Below, piece after piece: positions 41,915 through 50,249 of a DNA stretch of 64,000 bases. Made by a program: the position numbers and the translations under genes. The notes under the pieces were generated by a model. It searched no databases. It was not told the origin of the DNA and saw nothing but the letters and a program-made list of their open reading frames with translations. Within the stretch, counting starts at the first letter, position 1, and each line of letters starts with the position of its first letter. Origin of the DNA: Lawsonibacter hominis. GTDB taxonomy: Bacteria; Bacillota; Clostridia; Oscillospirales; Oscillospiraceae. Location: assembly GCF_014287895.1 (NCBI RefSeq), contig NZ_JACOPP010000005.1, forward strand, positions 62,001 to 126,000. Direction: 5' to 3'.

Positions 41915-42142
41915 GGCCTCCTGGGCCCCGCAGAGCGGGACGGCGCCTGCGCCGAACAAGCGTTTTGGCTTGGCCAAAACCTTGCTGCGGGGCGGATTCA
42001 CTTCGCAGCGCAGGTGAAATAGGCGGCCGGGCTCCCGCAAAAGCGCAGCTTTTGCGGGACGGCCCGGAAGTTCTACGACCTGGAGCGCCTGTGGAGCGAC
42101 GCCGTGCCCATGGATCTGTCCGGCGTGCTGACCGAGAATTAA
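41833..42142 (+). repeat. Element flanked by a duplicated rsfS 3' end
   Basis: Copy A (41833-41914) is the coding 3' end of rsfS. Copy B (42061-42142) repeats it in full, stop codon included, with 10 changes in 82 bp. Eight of 27 codons differ and six of those are silent, including AGC to TCC and TAG to TAA. The 146 bp between (41915-42060) contain hairpins and a core (41956-42036) that also occurs after efp. They end in an 11-bp stem (42034-42044 with 42048-42058) just before copy B. No protein is credible within it. Confidence 0.85.
42061..42142 (+). pseudogene. Detached second copy of the rsfS 3' end
   Basis: Codes in frame for the last 26 residues of RsfS with Q to E and D to N changes near the end, plus its own TAA. 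It has no start. The silent-change pattern suggests it was once a functioning gene end. Confidence 0.8.
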
Positions 42143-42147
42143 ATCAG

Positions 42148-42179
42148 ATGGGGCCCGGCGGAGTTCCGCCGGGCCCCAT
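42148..42179 (+). terminator. Terminator after the rsfS region
   Basis: ATGGGGCCCGGCGG and its inverse around AGTT; six bases after copy B, so it was probably the original rsfS terminator. Confidence 0.75.
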
Positions 42180-42271
42180 GTCTGTTCGGAACGTTTTTTT
42201 GTCCCAGGGGAACCAAACCGCCCGCCCGTGCATCTATAGAGTGTCCGGACAAGGAAAGACGAGGTGAGCAC

Positions 42272-42781
42272 ATGGAACAGACCAGGGAAGGCGTGGACCG
42301 GGCATCGGCGCGGGAGGAATTTGCCGCGGCGGTGACCGAGCACAGCCGCGGCATGTTCCGGGCGGCCCGGAGCATTCTGGACAGCGACGCCGACGCGGAG
42401 GACGCGGTGGGCGAGGCCGTCCTGCGGGCCTGGCAGGCCTGGGACCGCCTGCGGGCCCGGGGAGCGGTCCGCGCCTGGCTGCTGAAGATCGCGGTCAACT
42501 GCGCCTATGAACAGCGGCGGAGGGGCGGCCGGGTGATCTATACCGACGAGCTGGAGCCGCTGGCCGGCGGCGCGGAGGACGCGTACCCCGGCGGCCTGTG
42601 GGAGGCGGTGCTCTCCCTGCCGGAAGAGCAGCGGGCTGCCGTGACCCTCTACTACTACGAGGATTTGCCCGTGGCGGAGGTCGCCCGGGTGCTGGGGGTG
42701 GCCCAGGGAACGGTGAAGTCCCGGCTGGGCCGGGCCCGCCAGCGGCTGAAGGAGCGATTGCGGGAGGAGGACGAAGCATGA
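42272..42781 (+). CDS. ECF-type RNA polymerase sigma factor
   Basis: 169 residues. Region 2 shows MFRAARSILDSDADAEDAVGEAVLRAW and WLLKIAVNCAYEQRR; region 4 shows LPEEQRAAVTLYYYEDLPVAEVA and GTVKSRLGRARQRLK. The stop overlaps the next start as ATGA. A GGAACC box 60 bp upstream may be an autoregulated ECF -35 element, but the -10 is unclear. Confidence 0.93.
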   Translation: MEQTREGVDRASAREEFAAAVTEHSRGMFRAARSILDSDADAEDAVGEAVLRAWQAWDRLRARGAVRAWLLKIAVNCAYEQRRRGGRVIYTDELEPLAGGAEDAYPGGLWEAVLSLPEEQRAAVTLYYYEDLPVAEVARVLGVAQGTVKSRLGRARQRLKERLREEDEA

Positions 42782-44073
42782 ACCGATTGGATGAGCGGTT
42801 GAAAGAGCGGGCCCGGCGGGAGGACTGCCCGGTTCCGCAGGGCTTTGACGGGCGTATGGACGCCATTTTGGAGGGGCTGCCGGAGGGACGGAGGAGGCCC
42901 AGCCCCCGCCGGCTCCGCCGGTGGGCGGCGGCTGGGGTCCTGGCGGCGGCCCTGTGCGTGGGCGGCGTGGCGGCGGCCTCCGGCGTGCTGGAGCTGATCG
43001 CCCGGCCCGGCGGCTTCGGCGGCGCGGCGGAGGGGTTCCAGCCTTATTCCGCCGAGGTGGGGGCATCGGTTACCGACCAGGGCTACACCCTCACCCTGGA
43101 CGGCATCGGCGTGGACGAGGCGTTTATCACCCTCTATGCCACCATCACCGGCGAGGAGCCGATCCCCAATTGGGGCGGCGAGGAGGAGACGGGACCCGCG
43201 GTCTGGCCTCTGAACCTTCGGGCGGAGGGCCGTGAGCTGGAGGCCTGGGGAGCACAGACGGAATGGGAACGACTGGACAGCCATGCCATTAAGCTGACCC
43301 AGCGTTGCCCGGTGATGACCGTCCTGCCCGCCGTTGTGGAACTGGAGGTATATACCGACCAGTTGGTTCCCCGAGTACGGGGGAACTGGAGCCTTGATCT
43401 GTTGGTGGATAAAACCGCCCCCGATGGGGAGAGTCTGGTGGCGGAGCCGAACCAGACCTTTACGGTGGACGGACAGCGCATCACCGTCGAGAAGGTGGCG
43501 GTGGCTCCCTCCGGGGGAGGGCTGGTGCTGAGTACCAAGAGTGACCGCCCCTTTACCCATTTCATCCTGCGGGACGACCAGGGAACGGTGCTGCCCCACA
43601 GTTATTACGGCCTTGTGTCCGGCGGCCTTCGCGCCCTCTCCAATTTCTATGAATTTCAGGGCGGCCGCACCAACATGGCCTCCCTCACCCTGGTGCCCTG
43701 GGCGGCGGACGGCGGCACGCACCGGGTGTCCGGCAGCCTGGACGCCCTCCCGCTGACCGACGAGGGGGCGGACAACGGTTATACTCTCCTGTCACTGGAT
43801 GTGGGAGAGGAGCAGGCAACGGCGGTGTTCCGTGAAGAGGGAATTCTGGGGCTGAGCGACGAGTACACCCCGGACTTCGGCCTGCTGGATGCTGACGGAG
43901 CGGAGCTGGCCCTGGGCGGCGCCAAGGAATGGGAACGCGATAAGGAAACCGGGAACTGGATTGTGACTTGGAGCTACCCGGAAATGCAGGCGGAGCAGGT
44001 CGCGGGCGTGTGCTTCTGGCAGCCTAACTGTATGCTGCTGGAGGACGAAGCGGTAACCATCCCGCTGAACTGA
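42778..44073 (+). CDS. Membrane-anchored probable anti-sigma factor
   Basis: 431 residues. The N-terminal 50 residues are cytoplasmic and charged, one span lies at about 52-72 (AAAGVLAAALCVGGVAAASG), and a 350-residue extracytoplasmic beta-rich region follows with two or more Ig-like repeats (YTLTLDGIGVDEAFITLYATI). Clostridia often pair an ECF sigma with such a DUF4179-like protein. Overlap with the sigma gene supports the pairing. The signal sensed is unknown. Confidence 0.78.
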   Translation: MNRLDERLKERARREDCPVPQGFDGRMDAILEGLPEGRRRPSPRRLRRWAAAGVLAAALCVGGVAAASGVLELIARPGGFGGAAEGFQPYSAEVGASVTDQGYTLTLDGIGVDEAFITLYATITGEEPIPNWGGEEETGPAVWPLNLRAEGRELEAWGAQTEWERLDSHAIKLTQRCPVMTVLPAVVELEVYTDQLVPRVRGNWSLDLLVDKTAPDGESLVAEPNQTFTVDGQRITVEKVAVAPSGGGLVLSTKSDRPFTHFILRDDQGTVLPHSYYGLVSGGLRALSNFYEFQGGRTNMASLTLVPWAADGGTHRVSGSLDALPLTDEGADNGYTLLSLDVGEEQATAVFREEGILGLSDEYTPDFGLLDADGAELALGGAKEWERDKETGNWIVTWSYPEMQAEQVAGVCFWQPNCMLLEDEAVTIPLN

Positions 44074-44090
44074 ACACGGGGACACAGGCC

Positions 44091-44128
44091 AGCGGCGGGC
44101 GGGGGAATTCCCCCGCCCGCCGCTTTTT
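44091..44128 (+). terminator. Strong terminator after the sigma/anti-sigma operon
   Basis: A 34-bp perfect palindrome centred on GGGGGAATTCCCCC, followed by TTTT. Confidence 0.92.
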
Positions 44129-44223
44129 GCAGCCTATTTCGATGGAAACGTGTGTATTCTTATATTGAGTAAAGAGAAACGGCCGTGCTGCCGTGGAACG
44201 GAAAGAGGCGGCCTCTGAACCGT

Positions 44224-44562
44224 TCAGGAGCAGATGAGCTCCAGCAGGGCCGTCAGCTCCGCCGCCTGCTCCGGGGCGTCGGAATAGCGCTGCCTGTCCT
44301 GGTAGACGCGCCCCTGGCTGTCCACGCCGAAGGAGCGCCCCGTCTCTGCCCGGTCGGGATAGACCGTGACGGCATAGGCGGCGGGGGCGATGGGGACGCA
44401 GCCGCCGCTGCGGCCGACCATCACCTGCCGGAGGGACTCGCCCTCCGCTGCGTCCACCCGCTCTCCCGGGGTGGTTGGGCGTAGAAATCAGAAGGCGGCC
44501 CCCGGCCCGATGGCCAGCACGGCGGCCGCCGGCACGGCCGGGACGATACCGACAATCTGCAT
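44224..44562 (-). pseudogene. Small gene interrupted by an in-frame TGA
   Basis: Reading from ATG at 44562 gives MQIVGIVPAVPAAAVLAIGPGAAF, a membrane-like start, and then TGA. The same frame continues uninterrupted for 88 codons to a TGA at 44224, including GRSGGCVPIAPAAYAVTVYPD, DSQGRVYQDRQRYSD and AAELTALLELICS, which look like a real domain. A nonsense mutation is the simple explanation; I do not recognise the family. An internal GTG at 44457 could restart the downstream part. Confidence 0.5.
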
Positions 44563-44620
44563 ACGCCGGCTTCCCCTCTGCGCCCACGCTCCCTTCCTTG
44601 TTATCCCCGCCCTATCCGCA

Positions 44621-44656
44621 CCGCGGGGAAAAGTCAAGCCGCGGGGAAAAGTCAAG
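44621..44656. repeat. Tandem 18-bp duplication
   Basis: CCGCGGGGAAAAGTCAAG occurs twice head to tail (44621-44638 and 44639-44656), just upstream of the leuS promoter. Confidence 0.9.
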
Positions 44657-44664
44657 CATAACCC

Positions 44665-44693
44665 TTGCAAATCAGGGCTTTTTCGATTATAAT
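44665..44693 (+). promoter_or_regulatory. leuS promoter
   Basis: TTGCAA (44665-44670), 17 bp, TATAAT (44688-44693). The leader of about 45 nt is too short for a T-box, unlike pheST. Confidence 0.78.
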
Positions 44694-44742
44694 AGCACAG
44701 ACTGTACGCCCCGGAGGGGCCGATGATAGATCGAAAGAAAGC

Positions 44743-47187
44743 GTGAGAGAGTTGAAGTACGATTTCGCCCGCATCGAACCCAAATGGCAGAAGAAGTGGC
44801 TGGAGGAGAAGACCTACCACTGTGAAAACCACAGTAATAAACCGAAGTTTTACGGCCTGGTGGAGTTTCCCTACCCCTCCGGACAGGGCCTGCACGTGGG
44901 CCATGCCAGGCCTTATACCGCCATGGACGTGGTGGCCCGCAAGAAGCGCATGGACGGCTACAACGTCCTGTTCCCCATGGGCTACGACGCCTTCGGCCTG
45001 CCCACGGAAAACTACGCCATCAAAAATCACATCCACCCGGCCAAGGTGACCCACGACAACATCGCCAACTTTACCAAGCAGCTGCAGATGCTGGGCTATT
45101 CCTTCGACTGGGACCGGGTGATCAACACCACCGATCCGGAGTATTACAAGTGGACCCAGTGGATCTTCCTTCAGCTCTACAAGCACGGTCTGGCCTACAA
45201 GACCACCATGCCGGTGAACTGGTGCACCTCCTGCAAATGCGTGCTGGCCAACGAGGAAGTGGTGGAAGGTGTGTGCGAGCGCTGCGGTGCCCCCGTCATC
45301 CGCAAGGAGAAGAGCCAGTGGATGCTCAAGATCACCGAGTACGCCCAGCGCCTCATCGACGATCTGGACGGGGTGGATTTCATTGAGCGGGTGAAGATCC
45401 AGCAGAAGAACTGGATCGGCCGGAGCACCGGCGCGGAGGTGACCTTCCAGGCCACCACCGGGGATGAGATCGTTGTCTTCACCACCCGGCCGGACACCCT
45501 GTTCGGCGCCACCTATATGGTCATCTCTCCGGAGCATCCGTACGTGAAGCAGTGGGCGGACAAGCTGGAGAACCTGGACGAGGTCAGCGCCTATGTGGCT
45601 GCCGCCGCGCGCAAGTCCGACTTTGAGCGCACCGAGCTGGCCGCCGACAAGGAGAAGACCGGCGTACAGCTCCGGGGCGTGCGGGCGGTCAACCCGGTCA
45701 ACGGCCGGGAGATCCCCATCTTCCTCTCGGACTATGTTCTGGCCTCCTACGGGACCGGCGCCATCATGGCCGTGCCCGCCCACGATACCCGTGACTGGGC
45801 CTTTGCCAAGAAGTTCGGCTGTGAGATCATCGAGGTGGTCTCCGGCGGCGAGGACGTGCAGAAGCAGGCATTTACCGCCAAGGACGACACCGGTATTCTG
45901 GTCAACTCCGGCTTCCTGGACGGCCTGACGGTACGCGAGGCGATCCCTGTCATCACCCGCTGGCTGGAGGAAAAGGGCATCGGCCACGAGCAGGTGAACT
46001 ATAAGCTGCGCGACTGGGTCTTTTCCCGTCAGCGCTACTGGGGCGAACCCATCCCCATGGTCTGGTGCGAAACGTGCGGCTGGCAGCCCCTGCCCGAGAG
46101 CGAGCTGCCGCTGCTGCTGCCCGAGGTGGATTCCTACGAGCCCACCGACACCGGCGAGTCCCCGCTGTCCAAGATGACCGACTGGGTCAGTACCACCTGC
46201 CCCCACTGCGGCGCCCCGGCGAAGCGGGAGACCGATACCATGCCGCAATGGGCGGGCTCCTCCTGGTACTTTTTGCGGTATATGGACCCGCACAACCAAG
46301 AGGCCCTGGCCTCCCGGGAGGCGCTGGACTACTGGTCTCCGGTGGACTGGTACAACGGCGGCATGGAGCATACCACCCTGCATCTGCTCTACTCCCGCTT
46401 TTGGCACAAGTTCCTTTACGACCTCGGCGTGGTCCCCACCAAGGAGCCCTATCAAAAGCGTACCAGCCACGGCATGATTCTGGGCGAGGGCGGCGAGAAG
46501 ATGTCCAAGAGCCGGGGCAACGTAGTCAACCCCAACGACGTCATTGCCGAGTTCGGCGCGGATACCATGCGTCTTTATATCATGTTCATCGGCGACTTTG
46601 AGAAGGCCGCCGCCTGGTCGGCCAATGCCGTCAAGGGCTGCAAGCGCTTTTTGGATCGGGTGTGGAATCTGTCCGAGCAGCTTACGGAGCAGGCGGGGTA
46701 TTCCAAGGCCAACGAGAGCGGCCTCCACAAGACCATCAAGAAGGTGGCCGATGATATCGAGGCCATGAAGTTCAACACCGCCATCGCCGCGCTGATGGCG
46801 CTGGTCAATGATTTTTACGCCAACGGCTGCTCCCGGGGCGACTATGCCGCCCTGCTGCTCATGCTCTCCCCCTTCGCGCCCCATATGACGGAGGAGCTGT
46901 GGGAGGACCTGGGCTTTGCCGAAGCCCGGGGCGGCATGGCCTGTCAGCAGGCATGGCCCGCCTACGACGCGAGCAAGACCATTGCGGCCGAGGTGAACAT
47001 GGCGGTGCAGGTGGGCGGCAAGCTGCGCGCCACGATCACCGTGCCTCTGGACAGCGAGCAGGACGCCGTGGTGGCCGAGGCCCAGAAGGACCCCAAGGTC
47101 CGGAAGTTTACCGACGGGATGGAGATCGTTAAGGTCATCCTGGTCAAGAATAAACTGGTCAACCTCATCGTCAGGCCGAAGCGATGA
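44743..47187 (+). CDS. leuS: Leucyl-tRNA synthetase
   Basis: 814 residues. Class I motifs are FPYPSGQGLHVGHARPY (HIGH type) and EKMSKSRGNVV (KMSKS type), with the CP1 editing domain (TTRPDTLFGATYM, GTGAIMAVPAHDTRD) between, and a C-terminal anticodon domain. Start options are GTG 44743 or TTG 44752; neither has a strong ribosome site. Its stop overlaps the next ATG. Confidence 0.96.
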   Translation: MRELKYDFARIEPKWQKKWLEEKTYHCENHSNKPKFYGLVEFPYPSGQGLHVGHARPYTAMDVVARKKRMDGYNVLFPMGYDAFGLPTENYAIKNHIHPAKVTHDNIANFTKQLQMLGYSFDWDRVINTTDPEYYKWTQWIFLQLYKHGLAYKTTMPVNWCTSCKCVLANEEVVEGVCERCGAPVIRKEKSQWMLKITEYAQRLIDDLDGVDFIERVKIQQKNWIGRSTGAEVTFQATTGDEIVVFTTRPDTLFGATYMVISPEHPYVKQWADKLENLDEVSAYVAAAARKSDFERTELAADKEKTGVQLRGVRAVNPVNGREIPIFLSDYVLASYGTGAIMAVPAHDTRDWAFAKKFGCEIIEVVSGGEDVQKQAFTAKDDTGILVNSGFLDGLTVREAIPVITRWLEEKGIGHEQVNYKLRDWVFSRQRYWGEPIPMVWCETCGWQPLPESELPLLLPEVDSYEPTDTGESPLSKMTDWVSTTCPHCGAPAKRETDTMPQWAGSSWYFLRYMDPHNQEALASREALDYWSPVDWYNGGMEHTTLHLLYSRFWHKFLYDLGVVPTKEPYQKRTSHGMILGEGGEKMSKSRGNVVNPNDVIAEFGADTMRLYIMFIGDFEKAAAWSANAVKGCKRFLDRVWNLSEQLTEQAGYSKANESGLHKTIKKVADDIEAMKFNTAIAALMALVNDFYANGCSRGDYAALLLMLSPFAPHMTEELWEDLGFAEARGGMACQQAWPAYDASKTIAAEVNMAVQVGGKLRATITVPLDSEQDAVVAEAQKDPKVRKFTDGMEIVKVILVKNKLVNLIVRPKR

Positions 47188-47573
47188 GCCCGCATCAGGG
47201 AATCCATCATATCTCCCTCAAGACGCAGGGCGAGGCGCAGTTCCAGCAGGTGCTGGCCTTCTACCGGGACGTGCTGGGCTGCCCCCTGGTCCGGACCTGG
47301 GGCGCCGGCGGGAACAGCGGCGCCATGCTGGATCTGGGCAACACCCTGCTGGAGGTCACCGCCAACGGCGCGCCCGGCCTGAAGAAGGGGCTGTTTGGGC
47401 ACATTGCCTTCGCTGCCGCGGATGTGGACGCGCTGGCGGAGCGGGTCCGGGCGGCGGGACGGCCGGTATGGATGGGGCCTGTGGATCAAAACCTGGGCGG
47501 CGGCTATCCCATCCGCATCGCATTCTGCACCGGGCCGGCCGGCGAGGACATCGAGTTTTTTCAGGAACGCTGA
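47184..47573 (+). CDS. VOC-family (glyoxalase-like) protein
   Basis: 129 residues. IHHISLKTQ, FYRDVLGCPLVRTW and the C-terminal GEDIEFFQER give the paired beta-alpha-beta-beta-beta fold with metal ligands His8 and Glu (VOC superfamily). The substrate is unknown. It overlaps leuS by ATGA, so is expressed with it. Confidence 0.85.
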   Translation: MSPHQGIHHISLKTQGEAQFQQVLAFYRDVLGCPLVRTWGAGGNSGAMLDLGNTLLEVTANGAPGLKKGLFGHIAFAAADVDALAERVRAAGRPVWMGPVDQNLGGGYPIRIAFCTGPAGEDIEFFQER

Positions 47574-47591
47574 CGGAGGCAAAATGTCCTC

Positions 47592-47620
47592 TTGACAAGC
47601 AGGCGTATCGCGCATATAAT
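47592..47620 (+). promoter_or_regulatory. rpsU promoter
   Basis: TTGACA (47592-47597), 17 bp, TATAAT (47615-47620): near-consensus, as expected for a ribosomal protein gene. Confidence 0.85.
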
Positions 47621-47692
47621 GATACTGTTAAAGCCATATCTATGTGGCCCTTTGGCGGCGGGTGTCCGCCGTCTCGGAGGGAGGGGAAGTCA

Positions 47693-47875
47693 ATGTCGGA
47701 AGTCCATGTAAAGGACGGCGAGTCCTTGGAGAATGCACTCAAGCGTTTCAAGCGCAACTGCGCCAAGTCTGGTGTTCTGGCCGAGGTTCGTAAGCGTGAG
47801 CACTATGAGAGCCCGAGCGTCAAGCGCCGCAAGAAGTCTGAGGCCGCCCGCAAGAACCGCAAGAAGTTCTATTAA
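47693..47875 (+). CDS. rpsU: 30S ribosomal protein bS21
   Basis: 60 residues. VKDGESLENALKRFKR and the basic C-terminal KRRKKSEAARKNRKKFY are diagnostic. GGAGGGAGGGG lies upstream of the ATG at 47693. Monocistronic with its own near-consensus promoter and terminator. Confidence 0.97.
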   Translation: MSEVHVKDGESLENALKRFKRNCAKSGVLAEVRKREHYESPSVKRRKKSEAARKNRKKFY

Positions 47876-47882
47876 GAGCAGT

Positions 47883-47912
47883 AAACCCCGCGCCGTTTGG
47901 CGCGGGGTTTTG
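47883..47912. terminator. Terminator after rpsU
   Basis: AACCCCGCGCC, GTTT loop, GGCGCGGGGTT and T-run; lies between rpsU and the convergent gene at 47933. Confidence 0.9.
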
Positions 47913-47932
47913 TTATGCCGGACGGGGCGCCG

Positions 47933-48709
47933 TCAGCGCAGGATCTCTTCCAGCAGGTCCTCCACCTGAGGATAGGCCAGCACCGCGTCGGCGATGTTCA
48001 GGCTGCGGGCGATCTGCAGTTTTTTTCGAATGGAGCCGGCGTCGTCGAACAGCACGAAATGCGCGCCATTCTGCCGGGACATGTAGGTGAAGTAGTGGGC
48101 GCACAGCTCATTGGAGAAGAAGACCGAGGGGGCACGCTCCGCAATGCGCTTTTGCAGCTCCTCCCGGGTGAGCGGCATGCCCTGGCCGGTGGGGGAGGGG
48201 AGGTAGAAATCCTCGGCCACCCGCTCTACCGCCAGCGCCACCCGCTCCGCGCCATATTGCGCCGCCGCGTCCTGGAGCCGCTGCTGGAGGGAGCCGCCGG
48301 AGAGGGAGGAGGGGATGAGCACCTTGGCCTTGTCGGAGGAGCCGCCGTAGGCCTCAGTCACATACAGCGGCCAGCCCCGCCGGTGGAGCATATCCCCCAG
48401 GTCGTGGATCACCTGGGCCAGCAGTTGGAGGGGACGGCCCTCGAAGTCGCAGATGACCCCGTCCAGGCCCCGGGCGGAGCATTCCCGCAAGACCTCCTGA
48501 CAGAAGGGGCCCGCTTCCCCGCCGCCGGAGAAGCCGGTATTGTCCACCACCATCAGACCGCCCCGAACGGAGACGGGCATGCTGGCGCGGAACAGGTGAG
48601 GACCGCCCCCCACCCGGTAGGCCACGTGGCCCACCGGGAGACCGAAGCGCCCGGCCGCCCGGCTGTCCGCCGGCGGCGCGGTCAGGATCAGGTTGGATTT
48701 GGATAACAT
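47933..48709 (-). CDS. Possible GH18-like TIM-barrel protein
   Basis: 258 residues from the ATG at 48709 (AAGGGGG lies 11 nt upstream). GLDGVICDFEG at about 95-105 resembles the GH18 catalytic DxxDxDxE strand with the acid Glu; GGLMVVDNT and SGGGEAGPFCQE lie earlier. There is no signal peptide, so it is probably cytoplasmic or, in a sporeformer, a coat or spore enzyme. The family call is tentative; the protein may be a non-catalytic relative. Divergent from yqeG. Confidence 0.5.
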   Translation of the reverse strand: MLSKSNLILTAPPADSRAAGRFGLPVGHVAYRVGGGPHLFRASMPVSVRGGLMVVDNTGFSGGGEAGPFCQEVLRECSARGLDGVICDFEGRPLQLLAQVIHDLGDMLHRRGWPLYVTEAYGGSSDKAKVLIPSSLSGGSLQQRLQDAAAQYGAERVALAVERVAEDFYLPSPTGQGMPLTREELQKRIAERAPSVFFSNELCAHYFTYMSRQNGAHFVLFDDAGSIRKKLQIARSLNIADAVLAYPQVEDLLEEILR

Positions 48710-48796
48710 ACTGAAAGGTACCCCCTTGTCCATGTTGTGAGAAACGTGTATAATCACTGATATGCGGACAAGTTCTGGAATAGAAGAGGTGAAGGG

Positions 48797-49306
48797 ATGG
48801 GTTTTTCCCTGTTGGCCGATTGGGCCGGGAAGTGTATTTTTGAGATCGACCCGGCGGCGCTGGAGCGGCGGGGGATTCGCCTGCTGCTGGCCGACCTGGA
48901 TAATACCCTGGTCCCCTACGGCGTGCCCGAACCCACGGAAGAAGTGCGGGCTTGGGCGGCCGCGCTGGCGGGGCGGGGGGTGGAGCTTTTTGTGCTGTCC
49001 AACAACCGCCGTCCCCAGCGGCCGGAGCGCTTTTCCAAGGCGCTGGGGGTCCCGTTCCTCGGCCACGCGGGAAAGCCGAAGGTACGCTCCTTCGCTGCGG
49101 CGATGGAGCGTATGGGCTGTACCCGGGAACAGACCGCGGTCGTTGGAGATCAGATCTTTACCGATATCCTGGGCGGGAAGCGGGCCGGAGTGACCACCCT
49201 GCTGGTGGAGCCGATCCGGCTTGCGGGCAATCCGGGGCGCTATCTGCGCTATGGGGTGGAGTGGCCCTTCCGCGTCTGGGCGAAAAGGAGAAAACGAGCA
49301 TTATGA
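48797..49306 (+). CDS. YqeG-family HAD phosphatase
   Basis: 169 residues, HAD class IIIA. LLLADLDNTLVPY carries the two catalytic Asp, LFVLSNNRR the Ser/Thr motif II, and AVVGDQIFTDILGGKRAG motifs III and IV. In Bacillus yqeG heads the yqeG-yqeH-aroE-yhbY-nadD cluster; here the cluster is split. Overlaps the next gene as ATGA. Confidence 0.9.
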   Translation: MGFSLLADWAGKCIFEIDPAALERRGIRLLLADLDNTLVPYGVPEPTEEVRAWAAALAGRGVELFVLSNNRRPQRPERFSKALGVPFLGHAGKPKVRSFAAAMERMGCTREQTAVVGDQIFTDILGGKRAGVTTLLVEPIRLAGNPGRYLRYGVEWPFRVWAKRRKRAL

Positions 49307-50169
49307 GCGCAAGATTCGGGCCGGCGGGCAACGCCGATTCCTTTCCGTACAAGTCCTCGGTGGATGCGCCCCGGTGGCTGAACGAGCTGGGCCTGGACTG
49401 CTACGAGTACCAGTGCGGCAAGGGGGTCAATGTGGGGGAGCAGACCGCCCGCAGGCTGGGCGCCGCGGCCCGGGAGGCGGGGATCGCCCTCTCGCTCCAT
49501 GCGCCTTACTTCATCAACCTGGCCAATCCCGAGCCCGAGAGCCTGCAAAAGACCATCGGCTATATCGTCTCCGCCTGCCGGGCGGCAGACTGGATGGGGG
49601 CCGGGCGGGTGGTCGTCCATTCCGGGGCGCTGATGAAACGCAGCCGGCGGGCGGCGCTGGATATCGCGCGGTTGTCGCTCAAAGCGGTGCTTGCCGCCTG
49701 CGATGAGGCGGGCTTCGGCCATATCGCCCTGTGCCCCGAGACCATGGGCAAGATCAATCAGCTGGGGGACCTGGACGAGGTGCTGGAGCTGTGTACCCTG
49801 GACGAGCGGCTGGTGCCCACGGTAGACTTTGGACATCTGTATGCCCGTACGCTGGGCGGGCTGAGCGGACCGGAAGCCTGCGCGGCCATCCTGGACCGCA
49901 TCCGGGCGGTGCTGGGAGAGCAGCGGGCCGCCGGTTTCCACAGCCACTTTTCCAAGATCGCGTTTACCCCCAACGGCGGGGAAAAGATGCACCTTACCTT
50001 TGCGCAGACCGATTTCGGTCCCGAACCGGAGCCCCTGATGGCGGAGGTAGCACGCCGGGGCTGGAGTCCCACCTTCATCTGCGAAAGCGCCGGCACTCAG
50101 GCGGAAGACGCGCTGAGGATGAAACGGATGTATCAGGCCCGCTTGTCATACGCGCCCCAACGCCCCTGA
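49303..50169 (+). CDS. Endonuclease IV-like TIM-barrel protein
   Basis: 288 residues. The metal-site segments of the Nfo family are recognisable: LSLHAPYFINLAN, VVVHSGALMK, IALCPETMGKINQLGDL (Glu), VPTVDFGHLYAR (Asp, His), FHSHFSKI and PTFICESAG. These usually form AP endonuclease sites binding zinc. The protein is close to Nfo but may be a paralog without repair activity. ATGA overlap with yqeG. Confidence 0.85.
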   Translation: MSARFGPAGNADSFPYKSSVDAPRWLNELGLDCYEYQCGKGVNVGEQTARRLGAAAREAGIALSLHAPYFINLANPEPESLQKTIGYIVSACRAADWMGAGRVVVHSGALMKRSRRAALDIARLSLKAVLAACDEAGFGHIALCPETMGKINQLGDLDEVLELCTLDERLVPTVDFGHLYARTLGGLSGPEACAAILDRIRAVLGEQRAAGFHSHFSKIAFTPNGGEKMHLTFAQTDFGPEPEPLMAEVARRGWSPTFICESAGTQAEDALRMKRMYQARLSYAPQRP

Positions 50170-50249
50170 GACGGGCCGGTAGACACGGGACCGGCCGGAG
50201 ATCGAAAAAACGCCAAGGATTTGAATATGATCAGAAAGGAAGAACTAGG

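Noticed and set aside
41863..42267. An open frame through the rsfS element and a similar one on the minus strand through the efp element
   Set aside because: The peptides are Arg/Pro/Ala-rich, have no start signals and run into the duplicated gene ends; the similarity between the two frames reflects DNA-level repeat homology, not a protein.
42202..42271. Firm ECF-autoregulated promoter before the sigma gene
   Set aside because: A GGAACC box is visible but there is no convincing -10 at the right distance, so it is not listed as a feature.
44224..44562. Selenoprotein gene read through TGA
   Set aside because: I could not identify a SECIS-like hairpin right after the TGA or any Sec-linked family; a nonsense mutation is simpler. 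Kept only as a low-interest finding.
44665..44742. T-box before leuS by analogy with pheST
   Set aside because: The leader is only about 45 nt and has no GGTGGTACCGCG-type core.
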